Source: Hibiscus mutabilis
Taxonomy: Eukaryota > Streptophyta > Magnoliopsida > Malvales > Malvaceae
Assembly (NCBI GenBank): GCA_019671005.1
Contig: CM033744.1
Span: 14,438,128 to 14,502,127 of the forward strand
DNA length: 64,000 nt
Direction: 5' to 3'
Positions 23,635 to 33,768 of the stretch are shown here, one piece after another (positions within the stretch are counted from its first letter, which is position 1; every line of letters begins with the position of its first letter). Position numbers and translations under genes: made by a program. The notes under the pieces were generated by a model that was given only the letters and a program-made list of their open reading frames with translations, did no database searches and was not told the DNA's origin.

Positions 23635-25187
23635 TGTTGCGCTGTAATAAGTGCTACGCAAAATGTGCAAGTATACACGCGCAAGTTATAGTATAAAAGA
23701 TATCGTCTCCACGAGGATTGGTGCCACTTCAAGAATCTAGTCTCTTGCACTGTAAAAAGTAAAAACACAAGTGAAGGATTATAGAAGTTTTAACTAATAA
23801 CTAATCTAGAAAGCAATTAAGTAAAAGAAAAGATGAATTCGAATGAGAGAGATAGGCTAGGTTATCGTGAGTTGAGGTGTGATAGCCGATTGGATTGTCT
23901 TGGTAAAAGAGTGCACGGGCAACTCAGTTGCCGTGGCGACTTGCACAACGGGGTTGCCTTGGAAACTAATTGATGGTTGCTTGGGCGACTAGTTGGGCAA
24001 CTACTTGGGCGATCGGGCAGCAACTTCAAGGTTCGTGAGCGTTCTTCAATGGTTTCTTCTTATCCCTAAGTCGAAACTCTAGCTACTTGTGCATGCCTTG
24101 ATAATACATCCCTGCGTGAATCAAGGGTGAACAACAACCAATCTTGCGCTCCTCTTAGCCGTTGAAATCCTTAACTTATTCCTAAGCCGGATTAATCTTC
24201 ACCATCATTGGATTGCATAAAGATCATATTCATTCGTTTCTTGAATCTAACTCTCCGATATTAGATAAATGGATGAAATCACGAGATCCTCTCCCAATTC
24301 ACTCGCAAACAATAATAAGAATCAAGAATGAATAAACCTTGAAATAGAAAAGTGCAAACTCTTATTACCTAAACAAAAACCAATAGTTTCTCACAACCAC
24401 AAAACACAATAACCATAGCCAAGTAAATTTAGTTCATGGCTAGGTTCCAAAGAAACACAAGATAATTAATCCCTAGCATGAACCCAATCGAACAAAGATG
24501 AAGGAAGAAGCTTGTCTAAATCCTCCTTGCCCTTGATGCTTGTCGAAAATTCTCTCCTCTTGCCCTACTTGGACTTGCCAAATTTCCCTCTTGCTCTCTC
24601 CCTTGAATTGTCGAAATCTCCTTGATATTTATAGGGCTAGGCCAAAGTCCTTCTTTGAGGAGGAGTTTGAGTTGGAATTAAATTATCTTTAAAGAATATA
24701 ATTCTTTATTATAATTTTATTCCTATTAGAACTTCTCCTATCCTCTTGGAATTTAATTCTTCTTTAATCTCTGCATGGCAATCAAATTCCTTTGGGCTTG
24801 GACCTTGCTCCATGTCATCTTGGGCTTGTAAAATCATGAATTTCGACATCCATATTGCTTTTGGTCTTTGTCGACAAATGCCATGGCAACTGGCTCGGCG
24901 TCTCCTTCATGCACTGCCCTGGCAACTAGCTCGGCATATCCTTCATGCATTGCCCTGGCAACTGGCTCGGCATTGCTTTGGCAAGTGATCCTGCACATAC
25001 ATACACAAAAACACACCAAAGCAGCATCTATTTCCACAAAAATCACCAAGTTATGTAATCAAGCTCAACAATTGAAGGAATCATGGATTAATGCATGAAT
25101 GGCTAATTATGCAACTATTATGAGCCTAAGTCTAACAATAATATGAGTAAAAAGGGTAAGAAAAATAGTACTTTTGAACACTTATCA
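23635..25187 (-). repeat. Athila-A 5' LTR
   Basis: 1553 bp, TGATAAGTG...GCGCAACA on the - strand. A TATA-like TATAAATA at 24626-24633 (- strand) is the likely core promoter. It is almost identical to 15094-16645; the differences I see are mainly single-base indels (for example GCACGGGCAACTCAGTTGCC against GCACGGCAACTCGATTGCC). Confidence 0.92.
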
Positions 25188-25673
25188 GGAAGCATTGTAG
25201 TTACAAAGAAGTATTTGGATGAAAATATTAATTTTTCTATATTTGTATGTACATGTATTAGTAAAGGTTGGACATGTACTTAAGGTTGCTTGTGTCATGT
25301 ATTTAATGTACAAACAGATAACAATCGAGTTCGAGTACAAACGAGTGAAGAAAGAAGATAGAAAGTGCAATCGAGCTTAGTGAGGCTAGTATAAATTATA
25401 CCTTTGAAAGTGTCAAGGTGAGTGCAATGCATGCATAGCATGATTTTTATGTCATTCATTATATAATTGACATGTTAAAAATATGTCCAGAATTGAGAAT
25501 ACATGCATGGATCACTACTTATTCATGGAATGTTATTTTACGTATGAATTGCTTAATATGTATATATGTTGCCATGTATGAGATTATGATTGATATAAAG
25601 CCCAAAGTATGAGATAGGAAATTAAAAGTATAGTTGGATATCCATAGAGTCATAAACAGCTGTATAAACATTT

Positions 25674-25825
25674 TAGCACTCAAGGTAGAGTGCTATTTAT
25701 TATAAGCACTTCAGGTAAAGTGCAAAATAATTAATAATTGTATACTCCGGTAAGTATACAAAAAAAATTCGGTGTTAAGCACTTCCAGTAAAGTGCACCT
25801 AATATACTATACTCAAGTAAGTATA
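25674..25825. repeat. Five consecutive small hairpins with 6-nt NNNGTA loops, in solo LTR
   Basis: Hairpins at 25674-25695 (stem TAGCACTC, loop AAGGTA), 25706-25723 (GCACTT, CAGGTA), 25740-25759 (GTATACT, CCGGTA), 25779-25796 (GCACTT, CCAGTA) and 25808-25825 (TATACT, CAAGTA). Every stem is perfect, every loop is 6 nt ending GTA, and the starts are 29-39 bp apart. Confidence 0.85.
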
Positions 25826-26888
25826 GGGGGATGACTCGCATACCAAAAATTTCCTTAATTCAATACTTGGGCTAAATGAATTGAAAAACAGGTTAAAAAG
25901 GCCTGAAAGCTCAATGATGAATATGGCAACGGTATTGGTAAGAATCAAGGTTATTACCATGTAATATGTTACTATATAAATATCATGTCATATATGTTAA
26001 AATGCATAAAATGGGAGGTGATCATATGCATTGTCACTATAATATATTGATACCTATGTTAAATTGCATTTGAATTAAATGTTGTTGCCTCACTAAGTAT
26101 ATGCTTAGCATATGATGACTTTCATGCGTAGGTTTTAAAGGAGCTTCGAGAGAAGAGTAGCCGAGCATCACTTTCATATTTTGGGAGGTATATCTCCATA
26201 CTCATAGTAATGTAATGACATCCATCCTTTATTTTGGAAATGTACTAGATGACATGTATAATTAGTGGGGTTGTAATAACTTATCACTAAATATGGTTGG
26301 TTAATAGTTTTTGAATATGGATGATGAACCTAGTAAGTCCTATTATGGTTATAAATGATAATGAACTAAGTTTTTTAGTAAATATGGATAGAAAGTTTAA
26401 AAATCTGCCCAGAAATGTATGCAAACGCAGCGTGTTTGAAAAATCATCATAAATTCCACAATTGGAATTAGACAGTGAATCTTATATGAATGAACTAAAA
26501 ATTTTGTCTAGTTTCTCACAAAATTAACGGTGACTGATTTCGAGTTGTATGTAAAAATATATGAATTTTTATTCGAAGGAAGGTCAGAAAACAGGGCAGC
26601 AGAATTTCAGTATTTTGGGGCTGTAACGTGAATTTAGGAATTTATTTGATTTTTTGTATAATGAATTTAGGCTAATAATTTATATGGTTAGAAATCCTAA
26701 TGAATCTAGTTTAATTAGAAAATTTCGGAATGAATTTTCGATGTCTATAAAAATTTCTATAAATTTTTAAGTAAGGTAGCACAGGTTGTCAGTTTATAAA
26801 GGAAAAGAAATAATAGAGTTTAAAATTTGTTAACAACGTCACTGGCTCGCATTTGGTGATAAATACGGTAAAGGGATGTTACATCACT

Positions 26889-28334
26889 ATTAGTCATACC
26901 TTCAAAAAATGCTTCTACATCCATCTCTATTTCCTCTATGGAAAAGAAACTATTAGATGCCCTTTGGTATCTAAATCTATTGCCTCAATCGGGCAAATGT
27001 CCTTGCCTCATTGGCCTTGGTTCTTACAAAAATTATCCATGAATCTCACAATGATCATTCATATATAGAAAGAGGTCTTATTTTATTATTATGGATATCC
27101 ACTAATGATTCAATTTCACCATTACGGCAATTTCCATCAACACATAATATTATACTTCTCCACACTAAATTATTTACTACCTCAATCGAGAATCACACAC
27201 TTCATTTACTATTTCAAAAAGGTGGTATCCTCATTTGGTTACTACCATATAACCAAATCTTACCATACTCAAAATTTCCATTCATACACAAAATTCCATC
27301 CCCGAACAATAACTTTAAAAATATTCTTAATAACACAAATGGAATTCATAATTTTCAAACTTAACCTCAAAAAGGAATTATTTATTTATGGACTCTGTCA
27401 ACTTTTCAAACTTTACAATATTATAATCTACTATTAACTAAAATAGACACTCACCTCTATAATATAATAATAATCAAATTAATTAATCTTTCAATGAGTA
27501 TCCATAAGGACATTTTTCAACTATGGTCACTATTATATGACAAAATTTTGATAAGCCCACAATTACCATTATTACATATAGTCATTTCCTTTAACAAAAA
27601 AATTACCAAATTGTCTTATGATACTAAAGGAATCCTTAAGGACCACATACAATCTCCAATAGAAATTATTCCATTATGGACCCCTACTTATACTCAAATC
27701 ATCCCATACTTACCATCACTATTAATACATACCGTAGCTACTAATTTTGAAATCCAGTTTTGTACCACTTCCAATTTTACTTCCAAATGTCTCTCCTTAT
27801 TTATAAACTTACCTTCCATAGATACAAATCTACCACTCAAAATAAGGAATACAATTTCCAGGATACATACCATATTTTACAACTTATTCTCCTAATTCAT
27901 AACTATAATGTTTGCACTTTTTCCATTACAGGACCATTATTTCTTTTAGAATTTCTCTTAATCATTTGAGAATTCTGAAATTTCCCTCACATTTTTTCTA
28001 TACACCGTTCCATATTAACAATATCTTCTCGCATTCCTATTTTATCTTTCCTAACAGTATCGCTTCCGGTTTGACTTATATTTCTATTACCAATCTTCAT
28101 TTTGGTAACCTTACTTACCCTTCTATACGCTTCCTTACATTTATACATTCAAGGAATATTTTCCCTATTCCTCAAACATCTCCTAACTACAATTATAAAT
28201 TTCATTTATACACACAGACTTCTTCAGTCGTTCTATCCTTTCCCATTCACCTTTCAAATATTCTCTCATTAATTAAAAACTACTTCCATATTAATTATCT
28301 TTACCTTAACTTATACTTCCGATTTTATTCTATT
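26889..28334 (+). repeat. LINE 5' tandem repeat, unit A (begins ~13745 before the solo LTR)
   Basis: First of two head-to-tail units of about 1.45 kb upstream of LINE ORF1. Shared landmarks with unit B: GGAAAAGAAACTA at 26940 and 28410, TCTAAATCTATTGCC, ATTATGGACCCCTAC near 27672 and 29093, and AATAAGGAATACAA at 27841 and 29291. The + strand is very poor in G. That removes TAG and TGA stops and explains long meaningless open frames such as 27494-27895. It may act as a repeated promoter or leader, but no motif proves this. Confidence 0.75.
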
Positions 28335-29790
28335 TCTATTAAAATAATTCTCATCACTGTTAGTAATACTTCCAATAAACTCTACAGCATCCATCTCCAT
28401 TTCCTGTATGGAAAAGAAACTACTAGATACACTTTGGTATCTAAATCTATTGCCTTAATCGGGCAAATGCCCAGGCATCATTCATATACACGAAGATGTC
28501 TTATTTTGTTATGGATATCCACTAATGATTCAAACTCTCCACTCCGACAATTCCCATTAACACATAATATCATACTTATCCATTATATCATTAATAAATT
28601 ATTTACTACCTTAATCGGGAATCATAAACTTCATTCACAAATTCAAAAAGGAGGTATCCTCATTTGGATACTACCATATAACCAAATCCTACTATATTCA
28701 AAATTTCCATTCATACACAAAATTCTATTCCCTATTAATTTTACTAAAAAAAATTCTACTGACACATATGGTACTCATAATTCTCAACTAAAAAAAGAAT
28801 TATTCATTTATGGACTCTGTCATCTTTTCATACATTACAATATTATCATTTACCATTAACTAAAATAGTCACCCACCTCTATAAAATAAAAATAATTAAA
28901 TTACTTAGGCTTAAAATGAGTACCCATAAAGACATTTTTCTATTATGTACGTTATTATACGTCAAAATTACGATGTGTCCACAATTGCCATTGTTTCAAA
29001 TATTCACCTCCTTCAACAAAAATATTGCCAAACTGTCTTACGATACTAAAGGAATCCTTAGGAACCATATACAATCTCCAATAGAAATTATTCCATTATG
29101 GACCCCTACTTATACTCCAATCATATCATACTTACTATCACCACTAATACATAAATCCACAATTCCCTACAATAATATTACCAAAGCCACTAAATTTGAA
29201 ATCCAGAATTGTACCAACTTCCAAATTCTTTCTCTAGCATCTCCCCCTAATTATAAACTTACCTTCCATAAATACAAATCTACTACTCAAAATAAGGAAT
29301 ACAAAATCCATGATTCCTACCATATTCTCCTTCTTCATAAATATAATGTTTACACTATTTCCATTATAGGATCCATTACTCCTTTTAGAATTTCCCCTAA
29401 TCATATGACAATCCTGAAATTTCCCCCACAATTTTCCTTTATACCGTCTTATCTTAAAAAAAATTTCTTGCATTCCTATACTATCTTTTTAACAATAACA
29501 CTTCTAGATTGACTTATATTTCTATTACCAAACTTTATTTTGGTTACCTTACTTACCCTTTTATACGTTTCGTTACATTCATATATTCAAGGAATATTCT
29601 CCCTATTCTTCAAACATCTCTTAAATACAACTATAAATTTCATTTATGCACATAAATTTCTTCGGTCAATCTTTCCAAGTCTACTAACCTTCCAAATATT
29701 TTCTTGTTAATTATAAACTACTTCCATTTTAATTATCTTTACCTTACCTTCTACTTTCGATTTTATTCCATTTACCTTTATTAATACTGC
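28335..29790 (+). repeat. LINE 5' tandem repeat, unit B
   Basis: Second unit, ending about 125 bp before the ORF1 start. Offsets to unit A range from about 1420 to 1470 bp because of indels. Divergence between units is substantial, so the duplication is not recent. The 315-codon open frame at 27912-28859 crosses the A/B junction and is not a gene. Confidence 0.75.
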
Positions 29791-29916
29791 ATTTCCCTGT
29801 CCACACCGATTAACTCATTCCCCACCGACTATTTATACTTTTTTCTATTCTATCTTAATCCCATCCCTACCCTTACTCGAAAGCTCAATCCTCCTTCCAT
29901 CAACCTCAATCTTACT

Positions 29917-31499
29917 ATGGCATCTAATACTCTCTTTCAACAACTAAGAGAGCTCACCCCTGAAGAACAAGGTGTGATTTTCACCCCTGCGCTGAATTGG
30001 GATACCACCAGCAAAGATAGCAAACTTCTTCTTATCGAGAAGATAATATCATCCAAGCACATCGATGATCAAATAGTAGCTCGAGTTTTTGAAGGCATAT
30101 GGAAAAAATAAAGTGGAGTCCATTTCAATCCTGAAACCGAACTACTTCCGAATCAAATTCGCTGATGAAGTAAATCGAAATGACATCCTGAAGAGAGGTC
30201 CCTGGACCTTCAAGGATGAGTGGCTTGCCTTAGCTCCATTCAACCCAAAGATAAACATTGATGATTACACTTTCACGAATATGAATATCCGGGTACGCAT
30301 ACATAGTATTCTAGCTGTCCTGATTGACAATGAAAAAATTGCTCATCAAACTGGCGGCTCAATTGGATCCATTATAGGATCGGTTCTTAAAACTAACACT
30401 CGTCGCATTAATCGAAATATGGTTGACTACCTTCGAGTAGGAGTCATTCTTGACGTTACCTAGCTCCTTCGACACTGTGTTGCCATTGGAGGATCCGGAC
30501 CAAAGCCAAAAATATGTCCACTACAATATGAAAGACTTCCCTCTCTATGCCATGGTTGTGGTCTCATTGGCTACTTGGTGGGCTCTTGCCCAACTTTCAA
30601 ACCTGCAACATCTACTATATGCCATATGGAGATTGGCTCCGCTACACTCCACCGAGAAATCAAGACATCTCTTTACGCTCTAAGGGGCGAATCAGATATC
30701 ATGATGACAATTCTAATACCGGTAAACATTCAATTATTATTATTTTTTATGCTTCACTATGCACAAATCGTAATTTAATTTTTCTACCTTCAGATAAAGG
30801 TAAATACACACCATCTACATCTCATGAAGATGCTAAGAAGGAAAATGATGAATGCGCATTTTCACCAAATCAACACGATAACTCCATGGACTCTGAATCC
30901 TTCAGCAACATTCCTGGAGATGCGACAGCTGCTGTTGCCAATCTTGGTGTCCACTTGCCTATTGCGACAACTGCCACGGTCACTGCTGCTACCGATCCTG
31001 GCACTTAATCACCTGTTGCAATTAGTGAAGACGCTGCTGTCCAAGTTGCTACTATCACCACCGCACCAATTGCAGAAAAAAATACAGTAGTCTCTACTGC
31101 TACTTTGACTGACATAAGCCTAAATGATGCAGCTATGAGCGCTAAAACATTGAATCCAGTTGCTGCTGCTCCAATCAATGTGCTTCCAACCAAGGGTAGT
31201 AGTTCCAAAGCCACAGTAAATCCAGAACTTGACAAAGAAATGGGTAAGTCGTTCCTAACAACATCATCTATGCTCTTAGAATTTGATGATTGGTTATCTA
31301 AGGAGTCACCACCACCTGTAGTTTCTAATAACAAAGGATCTATGGTTTCGACCCCTCGCGGCACCAAAAGATGCTCCCCTATGAATGATGCTATCAAGCC
31401 CAAGAGATTTTGACCCTTACCACCTTCTTCAAAAGACAAAGCTGGGATGAGCAGCGAAAAAAACTCTCCGGTGGAGGTTGACGTTCAACCCCACTGAGG
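29917..31499 (+). pseudogene. LINE ORF1, DUF4283-like gag protein (L1b)
   Basis: RNA-binding protein of plant L1 elements. It starts at ATG 29917 (MASNTLFQQLRELTPEEQG). A frameshift near 30095-30110 separates it from 30089-30463, which carries the DUF4283-like core (LKPNYFRIKF, LKRGPWTF, LALAPFNP, VRVRIHSI-type, YLRVGVILDVT). After another break a zinc knuckle is readable at 30548-30589: C-H-G-C, then Y where the CCHC His is expected, then C. The motif GDWLRY follows. The C-terminal Ala/Thr-rich linker and basic tail run to about 31499, with stops at about 31006 and 31412. ORF2 starts within a few bases. Inactive by several frameshifts. Confidence 0.82.
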
Positions 31500-31502
31500 G
31501 AA

Positions 31503-33768
31503 ATGATTATTCTATGTTGGAACTGTCGGGGTCTTGGCAAATCCCAGGCAGTTCAAGCTCTAGGTCGAATTGTTAGAAAGTTTAATCCTGATGTTCTATT
31601 TCTAAGTGAAACCCGTCTTAATAAATTCCAATGTGAATGTACCCGCATCACCCTTAATATGCAAGGATGCTTTCATGTAGAAAGTAGTCCATCTTGCTCG
31701 GTCTGGTATTACTTTGGAATAATAAAATAAAAGTTGATTTGCTCTTGTAATCGGATCATCATATTGATACTATTATCTATGTAAACAATTCGCAATTCCA
31801 TTTCACTGGCATCTACGACTATGATGAAACATCTCAAAAAATTAAAACTTGGCAATTAATTGATTCTTTAAACTTATCTTTGAACCTCCCTTGGCTAATT
31901 GGAGGAGATTTTAATGTAATATTCTCCGACAACGAAAAACAAGGGGGTTGTCATCGAGCACAATCAAAAATTAATAACTTTAGAGATTGCCTACTTCGTA
32001 ATAATTCGTTTGATTGCAAACCGGCTAATGGTTGGTTTAATTGGAATAAATCGGGTCCTCGAACCCCTACCATTCATGAACGACTCGATCGATTTGTTGC
32101 TAATCCAACATGATTTAATGTTCATACTGCTTATCGAGTCACATCTGAATTCCATGCAAAATTGGACCACTCTTTTATTATCATGGATACTGAATACATC
32201 GACAATCACCAATTTATGTCCAAATATAACCACTTCCGATTCAAAAATTGTTGGGCTAATAATGCGAAGTGTATTTCTATTGTTCATACTACTTGGGCCA
32301 CTACTCTGGCTCCACTTTAGATAAAATTCAAGCAGTAGGATCTAACCTTAAGGAATGGCAATCGTACCAAAGATTCACTACTTCTGGTCGTATTTCAGAA
32401 CTTAACAAACAAATTAACTCCAGTCTGAATCGTCAATTATCTCCAGCAGAAATAGAAATTTTCCTTCTAGTGAAATCAGAGCTTAATCATCATCTTACTG
32501 CTCAAGAACAATATTGGGCTCAACGATCCTGAGTTTCTTGGCTTGCCCATGGTGATAAAAACACCTCATTCTTCCATGCCCGTGCAAATGGGCGTCGAAA
32601 GAAAAATAGAATTAAAGGCCTTCTTCATAATAATAACACTTGGAAGGAAGATAAGAAAGACATCATGGAAATAGTGGTTGACTACTTGCAAAACCTCTTC
32701 TCATCTTCCAACCCCGATATTTCTCTTCATATTCTTAATAATATTACAACCTCCATTACCCCTGAAATGAATGAGGCTTTGACAAGGCCCTTCACTTCAG
32801 AAGAAATCATTCACGCCTTTTGAGATATCGACCCTAGGAAAGCCCAGTCATTAATGGTTTACCTAGTGGCTTCTACCGTCAACACTGGGATACAGTGGGG
32901 CAAGATGTTATAAATCTATGTCCTGACCTCCTCTCTGGAATAGTAGACATGACTGATATTGACCGCACAATCCTAGTTCTAATCCCCAAAGTAAATGAAC
33001 CAACTACTATGAGACAATTACGTCCTATTAGCCTATGCACTGTTATTTATAAGACTATTTCCAAAGTACTTGTTAATCGAATGAAAGCCATTATCCCCTG
33101 TTGCATTAGTAATAACCAAGCTACATTCGTTAAGGGCAGAAATATCACCGATAATATCCTTATTGCTCATGAACTAATACACTCCCTTAACTCGAGAGTT
33201 TCCAACATTTTCAAGGTGCGACCCTCAAATTAGACATGGAAAAGGCCTTTCATCATGTGGAATGGGCCTTCCTTCCACAGATTATGCTTAAGATGGGATT
33301 TGCTGCAAATTGGGTTACTATAATCATGCGTTGTATTACTTCCGTTTCCTTTACTGCTAGAGTCAACGACTATTTTTCCCTGGTATTCCTGCCTAAACGT
33401 GGGCTTCGTCAGGGAGACCCTCTATCCATTTTTTTCCTTTTTTGCACACAGGGCCTTTCAACGATGCTTAATGCTTAACAACACATGGGTCATATTCCGG
33501 GATTGTGTGCAAGTAAACATGGACCACGAGTCAATCATCTTCTCTTTGTAGATGATTGCAAGGTTTTTATTCGTAACAGTATCACAGAAGCCGATCATCT
33601 TAAAAATGCCCTTCTAACCTATGCTTCTTCCTCTGGACAGGCAGTCAATTTTGAGAAATCAACCATTTATTTTAATCCAAGAACCTCCGATGATAGCAAA
33701 TAGGCAATTAATGATATCCTTCAAGTCCAAGAAGTTGGTGACCCATGTATATATCTTGGAGTCTCACT
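31503..33768 (+). pseudogene. LINE ORF2, 5' part: endonuclease and reverse transcriptase (L1b)
   Basis: Starts at ATG 31503 with WNCRGLG and LSETRL, the N-terminal catalytic blocks of the apurinic-like endonuclease. GGDFNVI lies near 31902 and HERLDRF near 32077. The SDH block is altered to LDH (about 32165). RT follows: LRPISLCTVIYKTISKVL (about 33018-33070), KGRNITDNIL, LDMEKAFHHVEW, RGLRQGDPLS (about 33400-33428) and the active site LLFVDD (about 33540-33555). In-frame stops occur at about 32112, 32530, 32821 and 33701. The frame is cut at 33768 by the Tekay-like LTR and resumes at 62413. Confidence 0.9.
33764..33768. repeat. Target-site duplication TCACT of the Tekay-like element (mate 62413-62417, CCACT)
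   Basis: TCACT before the TGTAAC terminus and CCACT after the TTACA terminus agree at four of five bases. Dropping one copy restores LINE ORF2 in frame (GVSLLIG), which independently confirms the boundary. Confidence 0.85.

Larger units (their letters stand above)
15094..25187 (-). mobile_element. Athila-A: Athila-like Ty3/gypsy retrotransposon with two LTRs
   Basis: Complete 10.1 kb insertion on the - strand. In element order it has a 5' LTR (23635-25187), a primer site matching tRNA-Asp (23611-23628), gag, protease, RT, RNase H, integrase, a short 3' ORF remnant, a polypurine tract and a 3' LTR (15094-16645). The LTRs are TG...CA, 1552 and 1553 bp, and differ by eye in only scattered small changes, suggesting recent insertion. 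The domain order with integrase last is Ty3/gypsy. The primer site, the LTR end segment ATCCCTGTGGAGACGATA and the gag wording (KAWLNS, LRNEITSF) point to the Athila/Tat branch. All frames are interrupted, so it is non-autonomous. The 3' ORF is largely deleted compared with Athila-B. Confidence 0.92.
13769..26883. mobile_element. Solo LTR (~3.0 kb) of a Ty3/gypsy element, interrupted by Athila-A
   Basis: The ends are TGTAATATCC (13769) and GATGTTACA (26883), with a perfect TCACT duplication outside. Removing Athila-A (15094-25187) and one copy of its duplication leaves about 3.0 kb with no coding sequence, primer site or polypurine tract, which is what LTR-LTR recombination leaves. The sequence is AT-rich and holds a hairpin cluster at 25674-25825. 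Its termini resemble those of the Tekay-like element at 33769 (TGTAAC..CCC / GTTACA), so a related long-LTR chromovirus family is plausible. Nothing else in 13769-15093 or 25188-26883 was recognised. The LTR orientation cannot be fixed from symmetric termini. Confidence 0.8.

Noticed and set aside
27912..28859. 315-codon open frame on the + strand as a protein gene
   Set aside because: It spans the junction of two tandem 5' repeats in DNA with very little G, so TAG and TGA are rare by composition. The translation is low-complexity (Ile, Leu, Phe, Tyr, Asn, His, Ser) and matches no family I know.
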